From the NCBI GenBank assembly GCA_023407575.1, contig JAEYLX010000067.1, positions 1 to 64,000 on the forward strand: a stretch of 64,000 nucleotides of DNA, in the 5' to 3' direction. Below the pieces are notes generated by a model. It was not told where the DNA came from, ran no database searches, and was given only the letters and a program-made list of their open reading frames with translations. Source of the DNA: Bacillota bacterium. Lineage in GTDB: Bacteria; Bacillota; Clostridia; Lachnospirales; Lachnospiraceae. A program made the position numbers and the translations under genes. Positions 53,068-62,754 of the stretch are shown here, one piece after another. Numbering within the stretch: position 1 is the first letter of the stretch; every line of letters starts with the position of its first letter.

Positions 53068-55711
53068 TGTCTCCTCCCAGTAATGGTAGTGAAAATCGAA
53101 AAACTGCTCCGGATTCCGATTGATTGGCAGCTTCAATTTTACCTTGATGTGCATTTATAATAGATTTACAAATGGAAAGCCCTATCCCCATACCCCTTGA
53201 AGAATCCGCTGATTTCTTGCCATTATGCGCAAATGCTTCAAATAGATTTGGTAATATCTGATCCGAGATACCTTCTCCATCATCCCTTACCTCAAACATT
53301 GCCATATTACCCTCTTTGTATAAAGATACCTCAATGCTGGTCTTATTACCACTATGTTTTATGGCATTTTCAATAAGATTAATCATTACCTGTTCAATTA
53401 ACGTAGCATCCATCGGTACCATTAAAAGTTCATCGGGAACAGATACATGGATTTTTTGTTCCGGAAAACGTTTCCTCATTCTGCTGATTGCAGCAGCAAC
53501 AATTTCTTCGGCAGCTTCCGGTGTCTTAGCTACATTTGCTGTATCCTCATTAATACGAGTAACAGATAATAGATTTTCCACCATACGAATCAACCACTGT
53601 GAATCATCCTTTATATTATGAAGCAATTTATCCTTGGTGGCTTGATCAAGGGTCTCTTTATTCTCAAGGATTGCAGAGCTGGCCCCAAGGATTCCGGTTA
53701 ACGGAGTTCTTAAATCATGTGAAATAGCCCGCAATAAATTACTTCGCATTTTCTCCTTTTCTGTATCTATTAGAATTGATCTTTGCTCATCAGAAAGTCG
53801 TTGACGCTCCAGCGCCATAGCCACCAAAGAAGCAATGCGACGAAGATAAGTTTTATGATTATGACTAAGTGCCGCCTCATTTTTGCAGGAAATCCCGATA
53901 ACTCCAAGGACATTTCCTTGAGAAGTGACTGGCATATAATAAGCTGTCGAATTCGTTGAAGTGTCTGTTCCCGCACCAGCCCACTTTTGGTTTACGAATA
54001 CCCAGTGAGCAACCGCCTTTTCTTCTGGCGAGGAAAGATACTCTGTCTCCAAATCCTCAGGTGCACGTTCTATGATACCCTCCAAACCATTCACCGGATC
54101 ATTTAAATAGAATATTACGGAACGATCAAAAATCTTCATAATATATTGACTGGTTATACTTACTATATTTTCAAGCCCTCTGGTTACTAATAGTTTCTTA
54201 TTGATTTCATACAAAACTTCAATTCTCTGCTCCCGGTCCTGTGCAAATTCTGCCTGTGCTTTAATTCGGTTCGTCATTGTACTTGTTATTAACGCAGTTA
54301 AGAGCATTACAACAAAGGTAATCGGATAATCCGTCTGTAGAACATCTAAGGTAAAAATAGGTTCCATAAACAGATAATTATCAATTAATACACATAGAAT
54401 GGAAGAAATAATCCCGTAAATATAACCTGTCGTCATTCTTGAAATTAATAATATGGATAAAATGTAAAGCATGTAGAGGTTCTGACTTCCCAACTCAAAA
54501 TCAGAAAGAAAGTTAGCAACCAGCGTCGTAACGAGTAAGATACCAAACATTTTAAGTAAATCATACCAGGAAAAGGAAAGGCGTTTACTTAATAAGATTT
54601 TACTTTTTCTATTTTTCTTTTTCGTGATACTATCCGGGATAATGTGAATCTCCGTATTATCCAATAAGGAAATTAATTTATCCTCTAAATCAGTTTCAAA
54701 GAAACCCTTTAGAGTTTTTTTATTTCTACTTTTACCTATAACGATATTTGTTATCCCTGATAGCTTGGCATACTGGGCGACTGTAGTTGCAATATCGCTT
54801 CCATTTAAGGTAGCTATTTCTGCTCCCAACTCTTCTGCTAGTTCTAAGTTGGCCTGAAAACTTTTCTTATACTCCTTGGTATACTTTTCACTCTCGTTAT
54901 TCTCAATATACAGTACCACCCAGGGAGCATGAAAGGCTTCCGCAAGTCTTGCAGACCAGCGAATACAACGAGCTGAGGAGGGAGAACTACTGATACACAC
55001 CAATATTTTGGTGCTTGTCCTCTTATCTGCCGGGACGCCTTCATGACTTATTCGGTCCGCAGCTTTACGCATGGCAATTTCACGAAGAAGTCTTAAGGTT
55101 TCTCTGGAGGGTATCTTTCGTTCAGCAGCATTCTCTTGTTTTGCTTCAGTACTTCCTGCCTCCTTTTCTAGACGGCGCAGTAATTCATCCGGTTCAATAT
55201 CAATCAATTTTACCTTATCTGCATGATCAAAAATGTAATCCGGAACAGTTTCTGTCACAAATTCATAGGTAATGCTTTGAACAATATCCATTAAGCTTTC
55301 GATATTCTCAACATTTACTGTGGTATAAACATCAATACCAGCATTCAGAAGTTCTTCTATGTCCTGATATCTTTTTCTGTTCCGCACACCAAGTAAGTTG
55401 GAATGTTCCAACTCATCCACTAAGATTAATTTAGGTTTACGCTCCAATGCTGCATCCAGGTCAAACTCTTTCTTTCCTTCTTTCGGGTCTCCAATAAGTT
55501 TTGAAGGCAGAACAGGACCTTTAAAAAGTGTTGCTGTATCCGTCTTCATATTTGGTTTGATAAAGCCTACGATTACATCAACACCACTTTGATACTGAAC
55601 CTGTGCATCATCTAATAAAGCATAGGTTTTACCTACACCGGATGCATATCCAAAAAATATTTTCAAATGTCCTCGCTGATTCGATTCAGACCCCTCTGTT
55701 TGCCAACTCAT
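53060..55711 (-). CDS. kdpD: KdpD sensor kinase
   Basis: An 883-residue osmosensitive K+ channel histidine kinase. Order: KdpD domain (GYASGVGKTYALL, Walker A-like, residues 21-33), USP domain (about 240-365), four closely spaced TM helices (DUF4118, about 390-490), GAF-like region (500-640), and the kinase (His665 in AISHDLRTPLT; GMGIGLSI). It senses K+ limitation. The gene overlaps kdpE by 8 bp. Confidence 0.95.
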   Translation of the reverse strand: MSWQTEGSESNQRGHLKIFFGYASGVGKTYALLDDAQVQYQSGVDVIVGFIKPNMKTDTATLFKGPVLPSKLIGDPKEGKKEFDLDAALERKPKLILVDELEHSNLLGVRNRKRYQDIEELLNAGIDVYTTVNVENIESLMDIVQSITYEFVTETVPDYIFDHADKVKLIDIEPDELLRRLEKEAGSTEAKQENAAERKIPSRETLRLLREIAMRKAADRISHEGVPADKRTSTKILVCISSSPSSARCIRWSARLAEAFHAPWVVLYIENNESEKYTKEYKKSFQANLELAEELGAEIATLNGSDIATTVAQYAKLSGITNIVIGKSRNKKTLKGFFETDLEDKLISLLDNTEIHIIPDSITKKKNRKSKILLSKRLSFSWYDLLKMFGILLVTTLVANFLSDFELGSQNLYMLYILSILLISRMTTGYIYGIISSILCVLIDNYLFMEPIFTLDVLQTDYPITFVVMLLTALITSTMTNRIKAQAEFAQDREQRIEVLYEINKKLLVTRGLENIVSITSQYIMKIFDRSVIFYLNDPVNGLEGIIERAPEDLETEYLSSPEEKAVAHWVFVNQKWAGAGTDTSTNSTAYYMPVTSQGNVLGVIGISCKNEAALSHNHKTYLRRIASLVAMALERQRLSDEQRSILIDTEKEKMRSNLLRAISHDLRTPLTGILGASSAILENKETLDQATKDKLLHNIKDDSQWLIRMVENLLSVTRINEDTANVAKTPEAAEEIVAAAISRMRKRFPEQKIHVSVPDELLMVPMDATLIEQVMINLIENAIKHSGNKTSIEVSLYKEGNMAMFEVRDDGEGISDQILPNLFEAFAHNGKKSADSSRGMGIGLSICKSIINAHQGKIEAANQSESGAVFRFSLPLLGGDNE

Positions 55712-55768
55712 TAATTTCTCCTAATATACTTTTATTATTAATATGTAATAAGCGAATACCTTATCAAT

Positions 55769-56398
55769 TTACTTATTGTTTTTCAGATAATGAATTGCCA
55801 ACTGTGTTCTATGTTCCAAACCTGTCTTTTCTAAAATCGTACTTATATGGTTGCGAACAGTTCCATTGGATAAAAACAAGGTATCACCTATATTCTTATT
55901 GGAAAGCCCTTCCGCAATCAGCTTTACAATTTCTAACTCTCTGGGTGTTAAAATAGCCTCATATAAGTTTGCTACCGTGTTTTGATTCATTACCCTTTGA
56001 CGAATAAATTCCAGTACATCAGCTTGAAATACAGTTCCGCCCGTGTGTATTGCACGAATTGCGGAAAGAATTCGCTGCGCAGGACTATTTTTTAATATAT
56101 ATCCATTTACACCTGCTTTTAAAGCTCGCAGAATAAAATCTGGTTCATCAAAGGTAGTTAGCAACAAAGGTGCTGTGAGATTATTCCTAAGCAGGATGGT
56201 TGCTGCCTCGATGCCGTCCATGTTGGGCATACGGATATCAAGAACTGTTACATCCGGAGTTAGACTTTCGCAGAGCTTAACTGCCTCTGTTCCATCTACT
56301 GCTACTCCAATAAGTTCCATATCCGCCTGTGTCTCAATAATCATCTTTAATCCTTCGCGAATAATTGCATCATCATCTGCAATAACAATTCGAATCAT
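55769..56398 (-). CDS. NarL/LuxR-type response regulator
   Basis: A 209-residue regulator with a receiver domain (Asp54 in VTVLDIRMPNM; KNSPAQR) and a LuxR-type helix-turn-helix (LTPRELEIVKLIAEGLSNKNIGDTLFLSNGTVRNHIS). The start at 56398 has GGAGG six bases upstream. Partner of the kinase at 56534 and likely activator of the upstream ABC genes. Confidence 0.92.
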   Translation of the reverse strand: MIRIVIADDDAIIREGLKMIIETQADMELIGVAVDGTEAVKLCESLTPDVTVLDIRMPNMDGIEAATILLRNNLTAPLLLTTFDEPDFILRALKAGVNGYILKNSPAQRILSAIRAIHTGGTVFQADVLEFIRQRVMNQNTVANLYEAILTPRELEIVKLIAEGLSNKNIGDTLFLSNGTVRNHISTILEKTGLEHRTQLAIHYLKNNK

Positions 56399-56533
56399 CC
56401 CTAACCTCCTTAAGCACTCCAACCTTTGAATGAAATAGAAAACCACATCCTATTGTAAACTAAAGTACTTTTATATTCACTGATTATACTGATTTAATCA
56501 AGTAAAAATAATTTATTAACTGCAAAGCTTGGG

Positions 56534-57649
56534 TTAATAAGTAAAAATATTTGTTACCTTGAACCCCTTTTCTCCCTTTGTGAAAAAGCATCTTCCCTTT
56601 GACATAATTGTTCTTTCCTCGATGGCATCCAGACCAATCCCCTTTTCAAACCTCTCACTAGAAGTTCCATTATCCTTATACTCAACTTTAATAACCTTAT
56701 TCTTTATCTCTATTTGAAGTTCAAATTCAGAAGCATTGGAGTGTTTTAATACATTAGTCAGACATTCCTTTACATTATCGTGAATGCAAGCCCATACTTC
56801 CAGAGAGATCATTTTAAGATCACCGTTCGATGTAAACTTCGTTGATTTATTGTAATTAACCTTAAACTCTTCCAGCATTGCAACAATGTCATTTTTACCT
56901 ATTAAATAATGCCCAGCTCGTTCCTCCCGTAAGGAGGCTCTGATTTCATCCACACCTTCCCGAAGATTAATGATTGCTTTTTGGATGCTAGCCTCTGATT
57001 TATCCGGTTGCTGCTTCAACATCAGCATAGCAGCTTCTAACAATAAGATACTTCCTGAAATACCATGCCCTAATTGATCGTGGATACGGGCTGCAATACG
57101 ATTTCGTTCTTCAATAGAAACAGTATATTTTAATGTTTTCGTTAAACCTTTTATATCATTAATTTTTTTATTTTGCTCTAGGATAATTATTTTCTGCTCA
57201 TCATTGGTTACTTTTAAAACAGAATACCTTAATAACAGTATACGACAATATAGAATTAAGACCATTTCAATAAAAGTTAATGTACAAACTGTGTTTCCTG
57301 GGAGAAATATAAAAAATGACAGGATTATGGTTGTAGCTAATATGAAATAATACATACTATTATCAATTAAATAATCCAACAACTGAGCAACACATAAAAC
57401 AAACAGAGGATAAAATATGTCTGACCCCAATGCAAAACAGGCAATTAAAGTGATACCATTGATACCAATGATAATTTTCTTGTTCTCTTTTATAGTAATC
57501 GAAATCAAAAATTCAAACACAAAAACGCAGGCAAAACTTAGGGTCGATATTAATACAAACGTAGTATCGGCCTTAGTTGCTTGCGTTATTAAGTAGGATG
57601 CAATTAAAGTAACCAATTTTGCTTGAAAGAAAAGTAAAGCCTTTTCCAC
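56534..57649 (-). CDS. NarL-partner histidine kinase (LnrJ-like)
   Basis: A 371-residue HisKA_3-type kinase: five N-terminal membrane helices and the kinase core with IEERNRIAARIHDQLGHGISGSI (H box His in RIHDQLG) and ECLTNVLKHSNASEFEL, then GIGLDAIEER. Start uncertain: GTG at 57649 (after AGGTGG) or GTG at 57661, directly after the preceding stop. Works with the response regulator at 55769. Confidence 0.88.
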   Translation of the reverse strand: MEKALLFFQAKLVTLIASYLITQATKADTTFVLISTLSFACVFVFEFLISITIKENKKIIIGINGITLIACFALGSDIFYPLFVLCVAQLLDYLIDNSMYYFILATTIILSFFIFLPGNTVCTLTFIEMVLILYCRILLLRYSVLKVTNDEQKIIILEQNKKINDIKGLTKTLKYTVSIEERNRIAARIHDQLGHGISGSILLLEAAMLMLKQQPDKSEASIQKAIINLREGVDEIRASLREERAGHYLIGKNDIVAMLEEFKVNYNKSTKFTSNGDLKMISLEVWACIHDNVKECLTNVLKHSNASEFELQIEIKNKVIKVEYKDNGTSSERFEKGIGLDAIEERTIMSKGRCFFTKGEKGFKVTNIFTY

Positions 57650-57661
57650 CTTTTGTACCAC

Positions 57662-58828
57662 CTAACTGCTTTTATAGTGCCTGGCATAGGAAACTGCGCC
57701 TAATAGTAGGAAAAGTAACGTAAATAAGGATAGTATTATAATGTGCGGATTAGTATTTGCATGAACATCCTGCTGAAGACTGCGAAAAGCATCCATAAAC
57801 CAAAACTGGGGCAATATCCTTGATAAATTTTGCATTGCCTTGGGTGCCATATCAATGGGAAAATAAGCTCCACCAAGAATGCAACCTATGGTAGAAAACC
57901 CAATTACAATTGATGTCATAGCATTTTTTGATATTAATACTACAGCAACTGCTAAGGAAAAGCAAACAGTAAATACGCTGAATAAGGACATGATTATGAT
58001 TAATGACGATAAGGGAATGCCTGTTTTAATATCTGAGTATGCTACATATCCACAGAAGATAAAAACCATAATAAAGCAAAGAATTAAACCAAACAATCCT
58101 GTTCCCAGAATGTAGTGTAACGGCTTTACCGGAGCTATTTGCACTCTGTTATATAGTCCTTTTAATCTATCATCCAGTATCATAAAATCAAAAACAATAC
58201 TGATTGCAAATATTATCATTAAGAAAAAGCCAATGGTACTAATAAAACCGAATTTGCCAGCTTCTGCTTCCAGATTCAATGTTACTGCTGCGGTTTGAGT
58301 TACTTTTATCGTAGTATTATGATAATCCGTAAGCAGATTTAAAAATGACTGCTCCTCTCCCATGGCTGCCTTAGAAAGCAAATCAATGTTATTAAAGTAA
58401 TTATTAATATAAGCTTTCATATAAGCAGCATTTTCATAATCATCCAGAGAAGTAACAATAACATTTTCTTTACTGCCTACAGCATACCTTGTCTGCATTC
58501 CTTGAGGTACCTCTATTATAATGGATATTTTTCGATCAATCAACTTGGTACTTAACTGATCAAAGGTTTCCTGTTCAATAAGCTGATATTTTAAATCCTT
58601 TGCTAAGTAATCTTTAAAATCCTTGGATAATACACTATTATCATAGTCAATTACTCCAACCGAGATTATTTTTTCGCCGATTTGGGACGTCATATTCCCA
58701 AATAAATTCAACATAACACATAGCAATATCCCGCAGATTATTGATAATACTAATCCCAATCGGTTACGCTTCATATTAATTTTAGTTAATAAACATATAT
58801 TTTTCATGTTAAAAACCGTTCCTTTCAT
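57662..58828 (-). CDS. ABC-2 permease (LnrN-like)
   Basis: A 388-residue permease: TM1 near 15-35, a large extracellular loop (SNEXPRESS-type; residues 40-175) and a five-helix C-terminal membrane bundle (SIGCILGGAYFPIDMAPKAMQNLSRILPQFW). ABC-2/drug exporter type. It shares a unit with another permease and an ATPase. The stop touches the start of the kinase gene. Confidence 0.87.
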   Translation of the reverse strand: MKGTVFNMKNICLLTKINMKRNRLGLVLSIICGILLCVMLNLFGNMTSQIGEKIISVGVIDYDNSVLSKDFKDYLAKDLKYQLIEQETFDQLSTKLIDRKISIIIEVPQGMQTRYAVGSKENVIVTSLDDYENAAYMKAYINNYFNNIDLLSKAAMGEEQSFLNLLTDYHNTTIKVTQTAAVTLNLEAEAGKFGFISTIGFFLMIIFAISIVFDFMILDDRLKGLYNRVQIAPVKPLHYILGTGLFGLILCFIMVFIFCGYVAYSDIKTGIPLSSLIIIMSLFSVFTVCFSLAVAVVLISKNAMTSIVIGFSTIGCILGGAYFPIDMAPKAMQNLSRILPQFWFMDAFRSLQQDVHANTNPHIIILSLFTLLFLLLGAVSYARHYKSS

Positions 58829-58882
58829 TAAAAGTCCATCCTTCTAAATTGAGTCAGCTCAATCCAATTTTCTTACAATCTA

Positions 58883-60007
58883 CTACCTCTCTTCTTGTTT
58901 ATTCTTAAACAAAAATGCGCCTAGCATTAGGGCTGCAATCATTATAACACCAGCCACAAGAATAATTAGGATAGCCTTCTGGTAATGTCCAAAAACCGTT
59001 AAATCATATGCTGCTTGTTGAATTTGATAAATTGGCATGGCTTCTGTCAGGCCAGGAATTTTTAATTCTTTTGAATAAGTACCGCCTAAAAACATCATAG
59101 TCCATAGAATGGGAAATAGGATTGCCATCGGGTTTACTTTTATAACTATGCCAATGACTGCTCCAATGGAAATCATACAGAGGGTCACAACCACAAAAAG
59201 CATAAACAACAGGATATTACCTCCTGCAGATGAAGCATAATTCGCCTTAAAAATAAACACGCTCACCACCATAAGGATTGTTATCTGTGTAATTGTCTGC
59301 GGTATCATACCAAGCATTTTACCAAGGAAAACATGAACTCTATTCTTCGGTGTCAGGATTAATCGATTAATGGTCTTATTCTGTCTCTCACCCATAAACG
59401 CACCTGATCCACCCAGAACACTCATAAAGGAAATCATAGCCACCATACTAACTGCATAGTAATCAATCATTGTTCTGTTTACGCCCAAATCCTTCTGCTC
59501 TACATAATCCTTTTGTTCTTCTGTGGATTGTAAACTACCTGGCTCTTGAAAAAGTTTAGGATTACTTGCATATACTGCCTGTATCCCTTTACTTGACTGA
59601 ACAAATCCGCTTAAAATAGCATTTACAGCTTTATTTTTAATGTTGTTATTACCTTCGTAGATTTGAAGCTCTATCGGGCTTCCGGTAAATAATACAACGC
59701 AGGTAATCTCATCTTTACCAGCTAGTTCTTTAGACGTTTCCAAACTATCTGTTTTCTGCATCACAATCATAGAATTGTTTTTGCCAAGCTCTTTCACAAA
59801 TTCCTGTATTGCTGCTTGCCAAAAGCCATCCTCTGTGTCTATTTTGTAGTGAATCTTAATTTCTCCAATGGTTTCTTCTGCCTTATCAAGATTAGAGAGC
59901 AGATTTCCCAGAAGAAAAATCATTATGATTGGAAATAGGATTAAAAAGAATAAATTTGTTCTGTCATATAAGAATTCTTTTGTCTCCTTCATTATTATAT
60001 TAAACAT
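58883..60007 (-). CDS. ABC-2 permease (LnrM-like)
   Basis: A 374-residue permease of the same architecture: TM1 near 18-38, extracellular loop to about 180, then five TM helices, with MGERQNKTINRLILTPKNRVHVFLGKM as the cytoplasmic coupling region and FLGGTYSKELKIPGLTEAMPIYQIQQAA near the end. Start at 60007, five bases after GGAGG. Second permease of the exporter. Confidence 0.88.
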   Translation of the reverse strand: MFNIIMKETKEFLYDRTNLFFLILFPIIMIFLLGNLLSNLDKAEETIGEIKIHYKIDTEDGFWQAAIQEFVKELGKNNSMIVMQKTDSLETSKELAGKDEITCVVLFTGSPIELQIYEGNNNIKNKAVNAILSGFVQSSKGIQAVYASNPKLFQEPGSLQSTEEQKDYVEQKDLGVNRTMIDYYAVSMVAMISFMSVLGGSGAFMGERQNKTINRLILTPKNRVHVFLGKMLGMIPQTITQITILMVVSVFIFKANYASSAGGNILLFMLFVVVTLCMISIGAVIGIVIKVNPMAILFPILWTMMFLGGTYSKELKIPGLTEAMPIYQIQQAAYDLTVFGHYQKAILIILVAGVIMIAALMLGAFLFKNKQEER

Positions 60008-60106
60008 ACTATCCTCCATTTTTGTAAATAACAGTGAATTTCAAGGCGAGTTAAATTATAAAGAGCTTTTCTTAAAATAACCAAATACTGTTTCTACACT
60101 TTGTAA

Positions 60107-61054
60107 TTATCGCAATTCATGCCCGGTTAAAGTTAAAAACATTGTGTCCAGGTTAGGAACTTCTGTTTTGATATTTTTAATAGGAAGCCCCATGGACAGG
60201 ACCTGCTGTAAAATAATATTCATCGTATTCTTTTCAATGGAAACATCGATTCGAATCGTGTTATTGTCAATAGCTACGGCTTTCACATCCGGCATTGTAC
60301 TAAGCTTTTTCTTTAGTTGTGATACTTCCATATCACTGGATAGCTTTGAGTCAAAATAAATGGATTGAACATCCGTTACTAAGGATACTAATTCTGATTT
60401 TGTTCCACTTGCCACCATATGCCCTTTGTCAACAATTGCAATTCGGTCACAGATTTCCTCCACCTCATTCATGTAGTGTGAAGTATAGATGACTGTGGTT
60501 CCTCGTTCTCTTAGGGTTTGAATGGATTTTAATATGTGCTCTCTTGACTGTGCATCAACCCCAACGGTAGGTTCATCCATAACAATTAATTTAGGAGAAT
60601 GAGCAATTCCACAGGCAATATTTAATCTGCGTTTCATACCACCGGACATCTGTTTTGGCTTCATCTTCATTCGATCCGATAACCCAACAAAATCTAACGC
60701 TTCTTTTGCTGAATTTATTAACTCTGATCCACTATGCCCATAAAGGGATGCAAAAAACTTAACATTATCTAGAGCGGACAAATGATCATAAACAGCTATA
60801 TCCTGTGGAACCATACCAATCAATTGCTTTATTTTAATCTTATCCTTTCGGATATCAAAACCATTGATAACAATTTCACCTTTATCAAAATCAGATAAGG
60901 TTGTAATAACACTTAAGGTCGTTGATTTTCCTGCCCCATTCGGGCCTAATAATCCAAATATTTCACCCGTTTTAACTTCAAAGCTTAAATTATCAACCGC
61001 ACACAATTCTCCATAATTCTTCACTAAATTTTTCACTGTAACAAAGTTAGACAT
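60107..61054 (-). CDS. ABC ATPase, antibiotic exporter type (LnrL-like)
   Basis: A 315-residue ATPase: Walker A LLGPNGAGKSTT, signature QMSGGMKRRLNIACG, Walker B LIVMDEPTVGVD. The C-terminal extension (residues 225-315) is the DUF4162-type found in drug-resistance ATPases. Heads a five-gene run ATPase-permease-permease-kinase-regulator, as in the linearmycin resistance system LnrJKLMN of B. subtilis. Good ribosome site (GGGAGG) before ATG. Confidence 0.92.
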   Translation of the reverse strand: MSNFVTVKNLVKNYGELCAVDNLSFEVKTGEIFGLLGPNGAGKSTTLSVITTLSDFDKGEIVINGFDIRKDKIKIKQLIGMVPQDIAVYDHLSALDNVKFFASLYGHSGSELINSAKEALDFVGLSDRMKMKPKQMSGGMKRRLNIACGIAHSPKLIVMDEPTVGVDAQSREHILKSIQTLRERGTTVIYTSHYMNEVEEICDRIAIVDKGHMVASGTKSELVSLVTDVQSIYFDSKLSSDMEVSQLKKKLSTMPDVKAVAIDNNTIRIDVSIEKNTMNIILQQVLSMGLPIKNIKTEVPNLDTMFLTLTGHELR

Positions 61055-61498
61055 AGCATTGCCTCCCGCAATTTTTCTATTTCCACCTGATGTAATATAA
61101 ATTCATCAAGTTATTCCTTTTTTCTGATACTTCAATCCTACAATATTTATAGGTTATACGGAAGTGACGGATGTTACATCCTAACATGACATTTGTCATT
61201 TGTTTAGATACCCGTTCATCCATATGCTCGATTTCGCTTTGCTGCATCTCACAATAGCGTACTACCCTACAGGATTTTATACGATATGTATTCGAAAGCA
61301 AGAGATCTTAAAGATTGCATTAAATACTTAAATAGCTGAACTGATTCAATAGTTAAGTATCCATCAATATAACCCTCTGTTTGTTCTTGTAAAATCAGAT
61401 ACTTTCATATATAATGTCTTTAGTTAAATTACGAAAAAGGAAAATGTTGAAAGATATAAGAAATAGAAGCGTTTTCTAAATTTATAAGGAGGAATACC
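61055..61498. other. Divergent intergenic region
   Basis: About 440 bases between the ABC ATPase and tyrS starts. It holds the tyrS promoter at 61387-61415. A 74-codon minus-strand frame (61077-61301) has no ribosome site or family and is not called. No T-box is present before tyrS, unlike many Firmicutes tyrS genes. Confidence 0.55.
61387..61415 (+). promoter_or_regulatory. tyrS promoter
   Basis: -35 TTGTAA (61387-61392), 17-base spacer, perfect -10 TATAAT (61410-61415). Confidence 0.7.
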
Positions 61499-62731
61499 AT
61501 GTCTACAAATGTTTTTGATATACTAAAAGATCGTGGATTTATTGAGCAATGTACTCACGAGGATGAAGTTCGTGAATTATTAGGAAAGGAATCCGTAACT
61601 TTTTATATAGGCTTTGATGCAACTGCTGACAGCTTAACCGCAGGACATTTCCTCACTGTTATGGCAATGATGCATATGCAACGTGCAGGACATAAGCCAA
61701 TCGCTTTACTTGGTGGTGGTACTACAATGATTGGTGACCCTACTGGTAAATCAGATATGCGTACCCTGATGACAGTAGAAACCATTCAGCATAATGCAGA
61801 TTGTTTCCAGGCTCAGTTATCAAAATTTGTTGATTTTGAAGATGGTAAGGCAATCATAGCCAATAATGCCGATTGGTTATTAGATCTGAATTATGTAGAG
61901 TTTTTAAGAGAGATCGGAATTCATTTCTCTGTAAATAAAATGCTTACAGCTGATTGTTATAAGCAACGTATGGAAAAAGGACTTACCTTCTTTGAGTTCA
62001 ACTATATGTTAATGCAGTCCTATGATTTCTGGAAGTTGAATAAGTTATATAACTGCTCTCTTCAGTTAGGTGGTAATGATCAATGGTCCAATATTCTGGG
62101 CGGTGTTGATTTGATCCGTCGTAAGGAGCAAAAACCAGCTTTCGGCCTTACCTTTAAACTCCTTACTACCAGTGAGGGTGTAAAAATGGGTAAAACCATG
62201 AAGGGTGCTGTATGGTTGGATCCAAACAAAACAACACCTTATGAATTCTATCAGTACTGGAGAAACATTGAAGACGTTAAAGTGGAAGAATGCCTTGGCC
62301 TTTTAACCTTCCTTCCTATGGACGAAGTAAGAAGACTTGGTGCTTTGAAGGATGCCGAGATCAATCAGGCAAAAGAGGTTCTTGCCTATGAAATAACAAA
62401 GATTGTTCATGGTGAAGAAGAAGCTACGAAAGCCATGGAGGCTTCCAAAGCGTTGTTTAGCGGCGGAATGAAATCCGAAGATATTCCGACTACGACCTAT
62501 GCTGCTTCCCGCTTTGAAGAAGGTATCGATCTAATTACCATGATGCTTGATGCAAAGATGGCTACTTCTCGTTCCGATGCAAGACGTACCATTGAACAAG
62601 GCGGAGTTACTGTTAATGAAGTTAAAGTTACTGATTTTGCAAAAGCATTTACAAGCGGTGATTTTGATGCTGATAAAGCATTATTAGTAAAAAAAGGAAA
62701 GAAAGCATTTCATCGCTTTATGGCTGAATAA
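61499..62731 (+). CDS. tyrS: Tyrosyl-tRNA synthetase
   Basis: A 410-residue class I tyrosyl-tRNA synthetase. The first signature is DATADSLTAGHFL (HIGH motif variant), the tyrosine pocket includes YMLMQSYDFWKL, GGNDQWSNILGG follows, and KMGKTMKG is the KMSKS variant. The C-terminal S4-like domain binds the tRNA (ATSRSDARRTIEQGGVTVNEVKV). AAGGAGG lies eight bases before the ATG. Confidence 0.97.
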   Translation: MSTNVFDILKDRGFIEQCTHEDEVRELLGKESVTFYIGFDATADSLTAGHFLTVMAMMHMQRAGHKPIALLGGGTTMIGDPTGKSDMRTLMTVETIQHNADCFQAQLSKFVDFEDGKAIIANNADWLLDLNYVEFLREIGIHFSVNKMLTADCYKQRMEKGLTFFEFNYMLMQSYDFWKLNKLYNCSLQLGGNDQWSNILGGVDLIRRKEQKPAFGLTFKLLTTSEGVKMGKTMKGAVWLDPNKTTPYEFYQYWRNIEDVKVEECLGLLTFLPMDEVRRLGALKDAEINQAKEVLAYEITKIVHGEEEATKAMEASKALFSGGMKSEDIPTTTYAASRFEEGIDLITMMLDAKMATSRSDARRTIEQGGVTVNEVKVTDFAKAFTSGDFDADKALLVKKGKKAFHRFMAE

Positions 62732-62754
62732 AAATATAGAATGGAGAAATAATC

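Noticed and set aside
61077..61301. 74-codon minus-strand open frame
   Set aside because: No ribosome site or family; Cys are scattered without pattern.
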